A stretch of 7,197 nt of DNA from Actinomycetota bacterium (GCA_019348575.1 JAHWJE010000075.1:1-7197), one strand, 5' to 3'; shown: positions 1 to 6,082, numbered from the stretch's first letter. Numbers and translations are program-made. Notes: generated by a model not told the origin, from the sequence alone.

Positions 1-2
1 GC

Positions 3-266
3 GGCGACGTCAAGCAGCTCTACATGGACTGGCTGCGGTCCTACCGGCCCGATCTCGTGCCGCTCTACGAGAGGCTCTACGCGCGCGGCGCGTACGCCGC
101 GCCCGAGGAGCGCAAGCGGCTCGCGGCGCTGCTCCGGCGGCCCGGCATGCCGCCGCCGAGCCGCTTTCGCGTGCGCGACCGCGAGGAGATCGACGCCGAA
201 GCACAGCGGCAGCCAGAGCCGCCGGCGCAACGGCGATCGGCGGAGGTGCAGACGACGCTCTTCTGA
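3..266 (+). CDS. Radical SAM protein, Rv2578c/SPL-like family, C-terminal fragment
   Basis: This is the 3' end of a gene that starts outside the window; the frame is open from base 3, giving 87 residues before TGA at 264-266. The visible part has the pattern D-V-K-x-x-Y-M-x-W-L, then P-D-L-V-P-x-Y-E-R-L-Y, then a G-A-Y segment and a basic helix. I recognise this as the tail that follows the TIM barrel in Rv2578c-type radical SAM proteins, which are related to spore photoproduct lyase (DNA repair chemistry using a 4Fe-4S cluster and SAM). The CxxxCxxC cluster motif would lie upstream, so the catalytic domain cannot be checked. After about residue 50 the chain becomes a low-complexity Arg/Glu/Gln/Pro tail, probably disordered, ending in Q-T-T-L-F. 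It converges with the SDR gene after a 4-base gap, so no separate terminator fits between them. The family call rests on tail similarity alone. Confidence 0.6.
   Translation, partial: GDVKQLYMDWLRSYRPDLVPLYERLYARGAYAAPEERKRLAALLRRPGMPPPSRFRVRDREEIDAEAQRQPEPPAQRRSAEVQTTLF
249..263 (+). other. C-terminal QTTLF, candidate beta-clamp-binding pentapeptide
   Basis: The last five codons of the radical SAM fragment encode Q-T-T-L-F, directly before the stop and after a Pro/Gln/Arg-rich linker. Bacterial proteins that bind the DNA polymerase sliding clamp (DnaN) typically use a pentapeptide close to QL[S/D]LF, often at a flexible terminus. The match keeps Gln1, Leu4 and Phe5, the hydrophobic anchors, but lacks the usual Leu2. 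Such short motifs occur by chance, so this is a suggestion only. Confidence 0.35.
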
Positions 267-270
267 ACCT

Positions 271-1062
271 TCAGCGCTTGCCGAGCTGGCCGGTCTCGAA
301 CTGCTGCGCGAGGGCGTCTCCGCCGGACCTGCGTGTGACACGGGCCGCGGTCTCGGGAGCGACGCCGCCGAAGAGCGAGCCGAGCTTCAGACCGATCGGC
401 GCCACGTCGATCTCACCGCGATTGCGCTCGATCGCGCGTAGGGTCGCCTCGGCGACCTCCTCGGGCGACTTCGTCCCGACACCGAACGGCAGCTTGACGC
501 CGGCGTCGGCGAACATCCCGGCGTCGCGGATGAAGCCGGGGAAGATCGTCGAGACGCCGACGCCCGTGCCGTGCAGCTCGGCGCGCATCGCGCCGCCGAA
601 GCCGCGCAGGCCGTACTTCGTCGCGTTGTACAGCGAGCTGCCCGCGGTCGCGGTCTTGCCCGAGAGCGACGACATGAAGACGATGTGGCCGCAGCCGCGC
701 TCGACCATGTGCGGGGCGAGCGCGTGCGTGAGGATGATCGGCGCGTGCAGGTTCACGCGCAGCGCGCGTTCGATCTGCTCGTCGTCGTAGGTCTGCAGCC
801 GCCCGGACGCCGGGACGCCGGCGTTGGCCACGAGGATGTCGACGTCGGTGTGCGCCGCCGCCAGCTCGCGCACGGCATCGCGATCGGACAGGTCCGCCGG
901 CGCGACCTCGGCGCCGATCTCGCTCGCCAGCGCGGCGAGCACGTCGCCGCGGCGACCGGACAGCACGAGGCGCGCGCCCGCGGCTGCGAGGCGGCGGGCG
1001 ATCGCGTGGCCGAGACCACCCGTCGCCCCGGTGAGCAGGACCGTCCGTGCGCCGACGTTCAT
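271..1062 (-). CDS. Short-chain dehydrogenase/reductase (classical SDR)
   Basis: The product is 263 residues, normal for a classical SDR, and should be a soluble NAD(P)-dependent oxidoreductase with a Rossmann fold. All hallmark motifs are present: the cofactor glycine motif T11-G-A-T-G-G-L-G18, N80-A-G82, and the catalytic set Asn104, Ser132, Tyr145 and Lys149 (Y-N-A-T-K). Arg37-Arg38 after the second strand suggest preference for NADP(H) over NAD(H). Pro-Gly after strand six is followed by I-R-D-A-G-M-F, the flexible substrate-binding lid. The ATG at 1060-1062 places the glycine motif at the usual distance from the N-terminus. The gene follows the FIST gene by only 10 bases, so the two are probably co-transcribed; no good Shine-Dalgarno sequence is visible before the start. 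The substrate cannot be predicted, because the family covers fatty acyl, steroid, sugar and polyketide substrates. Confidence 0.93.
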   Translation of the reverse strand: MNVGARTVLLTGATGGLGHAIARRLAAAGARLVLSGRRGDVLAALASEIGAEVAPADLSDRDAVRELAAAHTDVDILVANAGVPASGRLQTYDDEQIERALRVNLHAPIILTHALAPHMVERGCGHIVFMSSLSGKTATAGSSLYNATKYGLRGFGGAMRAELHGTGVGVSTIFPGFIRDAGMFADAGVKLPFGVGTKSPEEVAEATLRAIERNRGEIDVAPIGLKLGSLFGGVAPETAARVTRRSGGDALAQQFETGQLGKR

Positions 1063-1072
1063 GGCGCGAAGC

Positions 1073-2236
1073 CTACGACGCGAAGACGGCGACGGTCGCC
1101 GTGAAGCCGTGCAGGAAGTTCTCGCCGCCGACCGGCCCGATCTCGCCCGCCGCGAAGAAGCCGGCCGTCGGGACGTTGCCGAGCGACCCGGCCAGCGCCG
1201 TCGCGTCGTGGTCGGGGACGCCGAACATCCCGCGCCCGCGGCCGTTGCAGGTGAACATCAGCGCCCCCGCGGGCGCGTCGGAGCCCAGCGCCTGGCGGCG
1301 CAGCGCGAGCGCCTCGTGCAGGTCGCGATCGGCCGACCTGGCATCGCGCGCGTGCACCCGAACGACCTGGCCCTCCTCGATCGTCGCGCCGACCGCGATC
1401 GTCCCGGTGTCGGGATCCCCGCCGAGCACGCTGCGCACGAGGAAGTCGCCGTGCTGGTGATCGCTCTGGCCACGCTCGACGACGATCCCCAGCAGCATCC
1501 CCTCCGCGAGCATCTCGCGCTCGGCGGCGTCGAGGCGGTCGAGCACCGCGCGCAGCGCGCCCAGCGCGGGCCGTCCGGCGAGCTCCTTGATCAGCCGCCC
1601 CTCGCCGGCGGTGATCGTCAGCTCCGGCCCGATCGGCGTCGCGCCCTGCGAGACGCAGGGCAGCAGCTCGACGCCGTCGAAGCGCACGCCCACGGCGCCG
1701 CCGGGAACGACGCGCTCGCCCAGGAACAGCGCCGCCTGGCCGCGCAGCGTCCGCACGCTCGAGATGCCGCCCAGGACCGGCACGCCCGGCGAGCGCTCGG
1801 CGAGCTCCGACAGGACCGCGTCGGTCGGAAACGAGTAGGGGTCGGGCAGCAGGATCGCACCGCCCGCGCCCTGCAGGTCCGGCACGCCCGTGATCGCGAC
1901 ACCGTCTTCGACCTCCGTCACCTCGGCGTGGAACGGCGACGCGATCCCGTTCTCGAACGCGGCGGCCCAGACGGCGACGGCGGTGCCGCCCTCGATCTCG
2001 CGCCCGTCGCCGACGACGCCGCCCGCGCCGCAGCCGACCAGCACGTCCGGCTGCAGCGCGTCGTGGACGCCCTCGAGCGTCGCCTCGGGCGCGGCGAGAT
2101 GCGCTCCGCACGCGAACACGGCCGCAAGGTCGATGCTCCTGCCGCGCAGCTCCGCGGCGACCTTCGCCGCGGCCTGCGCCGCACCGGCGCGCGGATCCGC
2201 TGCGGTCGAGAGCCCAGACGCGATGCGCACGCTCAT
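1073..2236 (-). CDS. Stand-alone FIST domain protein (FIST_N + FIST_C)
   Basis: The product is 387 residues with no signal peptide or membrane segment, so it is likely cytoplasmic. The N-terminal half (about 30-190) has the FIST_N pattern, including L-V-G-C-G-A-G-G-V at 66-74 and V-L-G-G-I-S-S at 154-160. The C-terminal half (about 200-380) has FIST_C features: P-I-G-P-E-L-T-I-T at 201-209, F-T-C-N-G-R-G at 328-334, H343-D-A, and a closing G-E-I-G-P segment at 364-368. FIST is known as a predicted small-ligand sensory domain, often fused to kinases, cyclases or methyl-accepting proteins. Here no output domain is attached, so the protein is either a free ligand-binding subunit or has an enzymatic role not yet assigned. 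It starts at ATG 2234-2236, reads away from miaA, and leads the downstream SDR. Shine-Dalgarno-like bases near the start are badly spaced (GAAGG 2 bases, AGGAG 15 bases). Confidence 0.85.
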   Translation of the reverse strand: MSVRIASGLSTAADPRAGAAQAAAKVAAELRGRSIDLAAVFACGAHLAAPEATLEGVHDALQPDVLVGCGAGGVVGDGREIEGGTAVAVWAAAFENGIASPFHAEVTEVEDGVAITGVPDLQGAGGAILLPDPYSFPTDAVLSELAERSPGVPVLGGISSVRTLRGQAALFLGERVVPGGAVGVRFDGVELLPCVSQGATPIGPELTITAGEGRLIKELAGRPALGALRAVLDRLDAAEREMLAEGMLLGIVVERGQSDHQHGDFLVRSVLGGDPDTGTIAVGATIEEGQVVRVHARDARSADRDLHEALALRRQALGSDAPAGALMFTCNGRGRGMFGVPDHDATALAGSLGNVPTAGFFAAGEIGPVGGENFLHGFTATVAVFAS

Positions 2237-2281
2237 GGCCTTCGGAAGATACTCCTCGGGGCTGCGCCCATACTGGCGTTC
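2237..2281. promoter_or_regulatory. Divergent intergenic region between FIST gene and miaA
   Basis: These 45 bases separate two divergently transcribed units, so promoters for both must lie here or inside the opposing gene. The region is less GC-rich than its surroundings around two TA steps (GATACT at 2248-2253 and CATACT at 2269-2274). On the minus strand TATCTT (complement of 2245-2250) fits a loose TANNNT -10 element and lies 8 bases before the FIST ATG. No convincing -35 box is visible for either direction. That this region drives both units is inference from gene arrangement. Confidence 0.45.
2269..2274 (+). promoter_or_regulatory. Candidate -10 element for leaderless miaA transcript
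   Basis: CATACT lies 7 bases before the GTG start of miaA, the distance expected of a -10 hexamer if transcription begins at the G of the start codon. No Shine-Dalgarno sequence precedes this GTG, which agrees with a leaderless message, a common arrangement in Actinomycetota. No matching -35 is evident. It is a short AT-containing hexamer and could be coincidence. Confidence 0.3.
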
Positions 2282-3184
2282 GTGTCGTCAAACGTGCTCG
2301 CGCTCTTCGGTCCGACGGGCGTCGGCAAGACCGACGTCGCGCTCGCCCTGGCCGACCGGATCCGCGCTCGCGGCGGGCGACCGGTCGCCGTCGCCGCCGA
2401 CGCGCTGCAGGTCTATCGAGGCCTGGAGATCCTGACCGGCGTTCCCGACGAGGCGCAGCGCGCGCGGCTCGAGCACCGCCTCGTCTCCTTCCTGCCGATC
2501 GGCGCGCGCTTCTCGGTCGGCGACTACGCGCAGCTCGCGCACGCCGAGATCGACGGGCTGCTCGCCGAGCAGGCGACGCCGATCGTCGTCGGCGGCACGG
2601 GCCTGTATCTGCGCGCGGCGCTCGGCGAGCTCGCGCTGCGCCCGCCCCCGCCGCCGGGCCTGCGGGAGCACTGGCAGGCCGAGCTGCGCGCGCGCGGGCC
2701 GCAGGCCCTGCACGCCGAGCTCGCACGCGCGGCGCCGTGGGCGGCGCAGGCGATCGACCCGCGCGACCGCCAGCGGATCGTCCGCGCGCTCGAGCTGCAC
2801 GCCCAGGGCGCGCTCGAGCCCCCTTCGAAGACCAGCCAGCTGTGGACGAGCGACACGCGTCACCCGACGCGGCTCGTCGGCCTCGTCCGTGACCGGGAGG
2901 AGCTCTATGCGCGCATCGAAGAGCGCGTCGACGCGATGGTCGCGGCGGGTGCGATCGAGGAGGTGCGCCGCGCGCACGCGGCGGGCGCCTCGCCGACCGC
3001 CCGCGTCGCGCTCGGATTCGAGGAGCTGCTGGCGGGCGACATCGATGCGATGAAGCGCCGCACGCGCAACTACGCTCGCCGCCAGCTCACATGGATGCGC
3101 AAGCTGCCCGACATCGAGATCGTCGACACGACCAGCCAGGATCCGGAGCGCGTCGCGGCCCTCATAGACTCCCCGCCCGCATGA
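2282..3184 (+). CDS. miaA: tRNA dimethylallyltransferase (tRNA A37 isopentenyltransferase) MiaA
   Basis: MiaA transfers a dimethylallyl group from DMAPP to N6 of adenosine 37, next to the anticodon of tRNAs reading codons that begin with U. The product is 300 residues, normal for the family. Visible motifs are the P-loop G10-P-T-G-V-G-K-T17, the catalytic-base region A-A-D40 followed by Q43-V-Y-R-G47, G-G-T106-G-L-Y-L, the D162-R-Q-R-I-V-R-A-L-E segment, and the C-terminal R-Q268-L-T-W-M-R-K. The usual D-I-G-T-A-K-P after Y-R-G is E-I-L-T-G-V-P here, a local divergence. I chose GTG 2282-2284 because the P-loop then starts at residue 10, as is typical; the open frame runs upstream to 824, but only antisense to the FIST and SDR genes. 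No Shine-Dalgarno is seen. The TGA stop overlaps the dapF ATG, so miaA opens the miaA-dapF-dapL operon. Confidence 0.95.
   Translation: MSSNVLALFGPTGVGKTDVALALADRIRARGGRPVAVAADALQVYRGLEILTGVPDEAQRARLEHRLVSFLPIGARFSVGDYAQLAHAEIDGLLAEQATPIVVGGTGLYLRAALGELALRPPPPPGLREHWQAELRARGPQALHAELARAAPWAAQAIDPRDRQRIVRALELHAQGALEPPSKTSQLWTSDTRHPTRLVGLVRDREELYARIEERVDAMVAAGAIEEVRRAHAAGASPTARVALGFEELLAGDIDAMKRRTRNYARRQLTWMRKLPDIEIVDTTSQDPERVAALIDSPPA
3181..3184 (+). promoter_or_regulatory. ATGA stop/start overlap, miaA to dapF
   Basis: The dapF ATG (3181-3183) overlaps the miaA TGA (3182-3184). The preceding 15 bases are C-rich with no Shine-Dalgarno, so dapF translation probably depends on ribosomes terminating on miaA and reinitiating. 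This would fix the DapF/MiaA ratio. Confidence 0.75.
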
Positions 3185-4038
3185 CCGCGATCGCCTTCGA
3201 GAAGTGGCAGGCGCTCGGCAACGACTACCTCATCTTCGAGGAGCGCTCGCTGCCGTACGCCCTCACACCGGCGCGCATCCAGCGCATCTGCGACGTCCAC
3301 AGCGGCGTCGGATCGGACGGCGTCCTGCTGCTGTCCGAACCCGACGAGGCCGGCTTCGTCGCACGGCTGCGGATCTTCAACCCCGACGGCTCGGAGGCCG
3401 GGCTGTCGGGCAACGGGGCACGCGAGGCCGTCATGTTCCTGCGGCGCAACGGCTGGACCGACAGCGATCGCTTCTCGATCCAGACCGGCGCGGGCGAGAT
3501 CCGCCCGTACATCACCGGGCCGGACACGTGCACGCTGGACATGGGCCGAGCGCGCACCTCGTCGGAGGACTTTCCCTCGGGCGACGCCGACGGCACGGGC
3601 GAGCTCGTCGCGGACGGGCGCACGTGGCGCTTCCAGCACGTCCAGGTCGGAAACCCGCAGTGCGCGATCCACCACCCCGACCTCGCCGAGCTCGAGCAGC
3701 TCGACCTCGGCGCGATCGGCCCGGCGATCGAGCGCCACGCGCTCTTTCCCAACCGCACGAACGTCTCCTGGCACGCCGAGCTCGAGCCCGGCGTCATTCG
3801 CGCGCGGATCTTCGAGCGGGGCGGGGGGGAGACGATGTCCTCCGGGACCGGTGCCTGCGGCGCCGCGGTCGCCTACGTCCTTCGCGGCGGCGACTCGCCC
3901 GTGACCGTCCGCCTCGACGGCGGCGAGCTGACGGTCGACGTCGCCGAGGACCTGCACTTCGACCTGACCGGATGGGCGCGTCCCGTCTACCGCGGCGAGC
4001 TCGCCGCCGACTTCTGCACCGAACTGGAGAACCTGTGA
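3181..4038 (+). CDS. dapF: Diaminopimelate epimerase DapF with both catalytic Cys replaced by Ser
   Basis: DapF normally interconverts LL- and meso-diaminopimelate with no cofactor, using two cysteines as acid/base pair; meso-DAP feeds lysine and peptidoglycan synthesis. The product is 285 residues, typical, with the two-lobed family layout. Conserved elements include G13-N-D-Y16, G-V-G-S-D-G, F-N-P-D-G-S-E-A, G-N-G-A-R at 77-81, G-N158-P-Q-C, F-P-N-R-T-N194, and E212-R-G-G-G-E217-T. The residue before G-N-G-A-R (Cys73 of E. coli/H. influenzae) is Ser76, codon TCG at 3406-3408. The residue before G-T-G-A-C (Cys217) is Ser221, codon TCC at 3841-3843. A cysteine survives at 226, after the second motif, but not at the catalytic site. 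The start is fixed by the ATGA overlap with miaA and the usual distance to G-N-D. Function is inferred from family and from dapL next door; activity with a Ser/Ser pair is uncertain, and a different epimerase/isomerase substrate in the same fold cannot be excluded. Confidence 0.9.
   Translation: MTAIAFEKWQALGNDYLIFEERSLPYALTPARIQRICDVHSGVGSDGVLLLSEPDEAGFVARLRIFNPDGSEAGLSGNGAREAVMFLRRNGWTDSDRFSIQTGAGEIRPYITGPDTCTLDMGRARTSSEDFPSGDADGTGELVADGRTWRFQHVQVGNPQCAIHHPDLAELEQLDLGAIGPAIERHALFPNRTNVSWHAELEPGVIRARIFERGGGETMSSGTGACGAAVAYVLRGGDSPVTVRLDGGELTVDVAEDLHFDLTGWARPVYRGELAADFCTELENL
4026..4029 (+). promoter_or_regulatory. Ribosome binding site deciding the dapL GTG start
   Basis: GGAG inside the last codons of dapF lies 5 bases before GTG 4035-4037, a good Shine-Dalgarno spacing. 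It supports this GTG, which overlaps the dapF TGA as GTGA (4035-4038), over any later in-frame start. It also suggests dapL can recruit ribosomes itself as well as by coupling. Confidence 0.65.
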
Positions 4039-5201
4039 AGCCCAGCAAGCGCCTGGACCTGATCCCGCCCTACCTGTTCGCCGAGCTCGAGCGCAAGATC
4101 GCCGCCAAGCGAGCGGCCGGCGTCGACGTCATCTCGCTCGGGATCGGTGATCCCGACCGGCCGACACCGGCGCTGATCGTCGACGCGATGCGCGAGGCCG
4201 TCACCGAGCGCGAGACGCACCGCTACCCGTCCAACCGCGGGCGACAGGACTTCCGCGAGGCCGTCGCGGACTTCTACATGCGTCGCTTCGGCGTCGAGCT
4301 CGATCCCGCGACGCAGATCATGCCCGCGATCGGCGCCAAGGAGTGCATCTTCAACCTCAACCTCGCGTTCCTCGACGCGGGCGACGCGGCGCTCAGCGCC
4401 GACCCCGGCTATCCGGTCTACACGGGGGGGCCGCTGCTGGCGGGCGGCGATCCGGTGCTCATGCCGCTGCTGCCCGAGCACAGCTTCATGCCGAACCTCA
4501 CGTCGATCTCCGACGCCGACCGCGCCCGCGCGAAGCTCATGTTCTTCAACTACCCCAACAACCCGACCGGCGCGGTCGTGCGGCCGGGGTTCTTCGAGGA
4601 GGTCGTCGACTACGTCGGCGGCACCGACATCCTCGCCGTGCACGACAACGCGTACTCGGAGACGACGTACGACGGCTATCGCGCGCCGTCGTTTCTTGCG
4701 ACGCCCGGCGCCAAGGACGTCGGCGTCGAGGTCTTCTCGTGGTCCAAGGGCTACAACATGACCGGCTGGCGCTGCGCGGCGATCGTCGGCAACGGCGAGG
4801 CGATCGAGCACTACTGGCGCCTGAAGACGAACGTCGACTCGGGCCTCTTCGAGGCCGTCCAGCTGGCCGGGATCGCCGCGCTCAGCCCGGACGGCGACGG
4901 CGACGTCAGGGAGATGAACGCGCTCTACGCGCGCCGGCGCGACCTCGTCGTCGACGCGCTGCGCGCGATCGGCGTCGACGTCAGGCCGCCGAAGGGCACG
5001 ATCTACATCTGGGCGCCCGTGCCCGCCGGCTTCGAGACCGCCGCGGGATACTGCGAGCACGTGCTCGAGGAGGCCGGCGTGGCGATCTCGCCGGGCGGCG
5101 CGTACGGCCCCAACGGCGAGGGCTTCTTTCGCATCTCGCTGACGACGCCCGACGCCAGGCTGCTGGAGGCCGTCGAGCGGCTGGGCCGGCTCGCAGGCTG
5201 A
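4035..5201 (+). CDS. dapL: LL-diaminopimelate aminotransferase DapL
   Basis: DapL is a PLP-dependent class I/II (fold type I) aminotransferase that makes LL-diaminopimelate from tetrahydrodipicolinate and glutamate in one step, bypassing the acylated intermediates of the DapD/DapC/DapE route. The 388-residue product has the opening R-L-D-L-I-P-P-Y-L-F and then G-I-G-D-P-D, typical of LL-DAP aminotransferases. PLP-site residues are visible: N-Y-P-N-N176-P-T-G, D204 with Y207 (H-D-N-A-Y), the Schiff-base Lys238 in S-W-S-K-G-Y, N-M-T-G-W-R after it, and the carboxylate-binding Arg366 in F-F-R-I-S-L. The GTG start overlaps the dapF stop. Its position right behind dapF, whose substrate is the DapL product, favours DapL over aspartate or other aminotransferases of similar sequence. 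No sign of truncation or frameshift. Confidence 0.92.
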   Translation: MKPSKRLDLIPPYLFAELERKIAAKRAAGVDVISLGIGDPDRPTPALIVDAMREAVTERETHRYPSNRGRQDFREAVADFYMRRFGVELDPATQIMPAIGAKECIFNLNLAFLDAGDAALSADPGYPVYTGGPLLAGGDPVLMPLLPEHSFMPNLTSISDADRARAKLMFFNYPNNPTGAVVRPGFFEEVVDYVGGTDILAVHDNAYSETTYDGYRAPSFLATPGAKDVGVEVFSWSKGYNMTGWRCAAIVGNGEAIEHYWRLKTNVDSGLFEAVQLAGIAALSPDGDGDVREMNALYARRRDLVVDALRAIGVDVRPPKGTIYIWAPVPAGFETAAGYCEHVLEEAGVAISPGGAYGPNGEGFFRISLTTPDARLLEAVERLGRLAG

Positions 5202-5225
5202 GGCGGAGCGCGCGCGGGTCGCATC

Positions 5226-6026
5226 ATGCGCTACTGCGGCGTCGACGTCTCGGGGAATCCCGGCAACCAGCAGCTCTGCACGCTGCACGAGCGGCGCGGA
5301 AGCGAAGGATCGGGGATCGAGCTCGTCGCGACGTTCTACGTGCCCGGCAGCGTCGAGTCCGTCGCGCGGACCGTGCTCGGCTTCGGCGGCGAGGCGGTCG
5401 CGGCCGTCGACGCACCCTCGGGACACCGCCTCGACCTGCTGGCGCCCGGCGCTCCGCTGCGTGAGGAGCTCGGCCTGCCCGACGGGCGCTACGAGCGCCA
5501 CCGCGTCTGCGATGCGCTGCTCTTTCGCCGCCGGCTGCCGCTGTACCCGGTTCCGTCGGCCAGCCAGGCGCTCGCCAACTGGGAGCGCTGGATCGGCGTC
5601 GGCTTCGAGCTGTTCGCCGCGCTCGCACCGCTCGGGCTCTACCGGCCGGACGCAGGCGGCGCCCTCGAGGGCACGATCGACCACGGCGCGCTGCGCTTCG
5701 GGCGCCTCTGCGAGACCTATCCCGACGCCGTCTTCTGCTCGATGATCGGCCACCGGCCCTCCCCGAAGCGAACGCCGTGGGGGCTGCAGCAGCGGATCGC
5801 GGCGCTGCGGCTGCGCGGCGTCGTCGACGCCGACGGCGGGCTCTGGCACCGCACGCTCGACGAGCTCGACGCCTGCGCCGCGGCGTACGCCGCCTACGCG
5901 CTCGCGGCCGGCGGCTGGGGAACGTGGGTCGGTGACCCGCGCGAGGGGGTCATCGTGCTGCCCGTCGCCGAGCTGCTGCCGCGCTATGACCCGCTGCCGC
6001 CACCGGCACGCGCGCCGCTGGCCTGA
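5226..6026 (+). CDS. DUF429 family protein (predicted RNase H-like nuclease fold)
   Basis: The product is 266 residues with no signal peptide or membrane segment. The pattern matches DUF429: G-V-D7-V-S-G at the N-terminus, A-V-D62-A-P-S-G, R-x-C-D96 followed by an Arg-rich stretch, a W-x-x-x-G-F-E-L-F helix near 122-130, E163-T-Y-P, P-K-R-T-P-x-G-L-Q-Q-R-I at 180-191, G-G-L-W, and D212-E-L-D215-A-x-A-A-A-Y. The spaced acidic residues Asp7, Asp62, Glu163 and Asp212/Asp215 resemble the metal-binding carboxylates of RNase H-like folds, the basis for predictions that the family is a nuclease; I know of no settled function. It starts 24 bases after dapL, in the same frame, with no alternative start between the stops. 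The nearest Shine-Dalgarno-like GGAG (5205-5208) is 17 bases away, too far for good use. Probably the last gene of the miaA operon. Confidence 0.82.
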   Translation: MRYCGVDVSGNPGNQQLCTLHERRGSEGSGIELVATFYVPGSVESVARTVLGFGGEAVAAVDAPSGHRLDLLAPGAPLREELGLPDGRYERHRVCDALLFRRRLPLYPVPSASQALANWERWIGVGFELFAALAPLGLYRPDAGGALEGTIDHGALRFGRLCETYPDAVFCSMIGHRPSPKRTPWGLQQRIAALRLRGVVDADGGLWHRTLDELDACAAAYAAYALAAGGWGTWVGDPREGVIVLPVAELLPRYDPLPPPARAPLA

Positions 6027-6082
6027 GACGGGTCATGACGAGGCCGGATCGCAGCCCGCGCGGGATCGGGGCAGCGCGCCGC

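Noticed and set aside
824..2281. Open frame running in frame upstream of miaA for about 1.46 kb on the plus strand, giving an apparent 786-residue protein
   Set aside because: The upstream part is Arg/Ala-rich, has no recognisable domain, and lies antisense to the well-supported FIST and SDR genes. In such GC-rich DNA stop codons are rare in shadow frames. MiaA homology begins only at 2282.
1059..2726. 555-residue minus-strand open frame overlapping the FIST gene and miaA
   Set aside because: It is extremely Arg/Ala-rich and out of frame with the FIST protein, which has clear domain motifs.
3070..3957. 295-residue minus-strand open frame opposite dapF
   Set aside because: It is a compositional shadow of dapF without recognisable motifs and would overlap the coding sequence fully.
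5199..5228. dapL and the DUF429 gene are in the same reading frame with one TGA between them, suggesting a split fusion or readthrough
   Set aside because: Both proteins have complete family ends, the eight codons between stop and ATG encode nothing recognisable, and one in three neighbours shares a frame by chance.
3987..5849. 620-residue open frame on the minus strand opposite dapL and the DUF429 gene
   Set aside because: Its composition is the low-complexity Arg/Ala/Val/Glu mix of antisense frames in GC-rich genes, no domain is recognisable, and the plus-strand genes have intact catalytic motifs.
6044..6070. Imperfect inverted repeat between the DUF429 and methyltransferase genes (CCCGCGCGGG at 6055-6064 flanked by GATC arms), a possible bidirectional terminator
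   Set aside because: The central palindrome leaves no loop, the outer arms need a large loop and contain a mismatch, and no T-run follows on either strand. The 56-base convergent gap 6027-6082 holds nothing else I can support.
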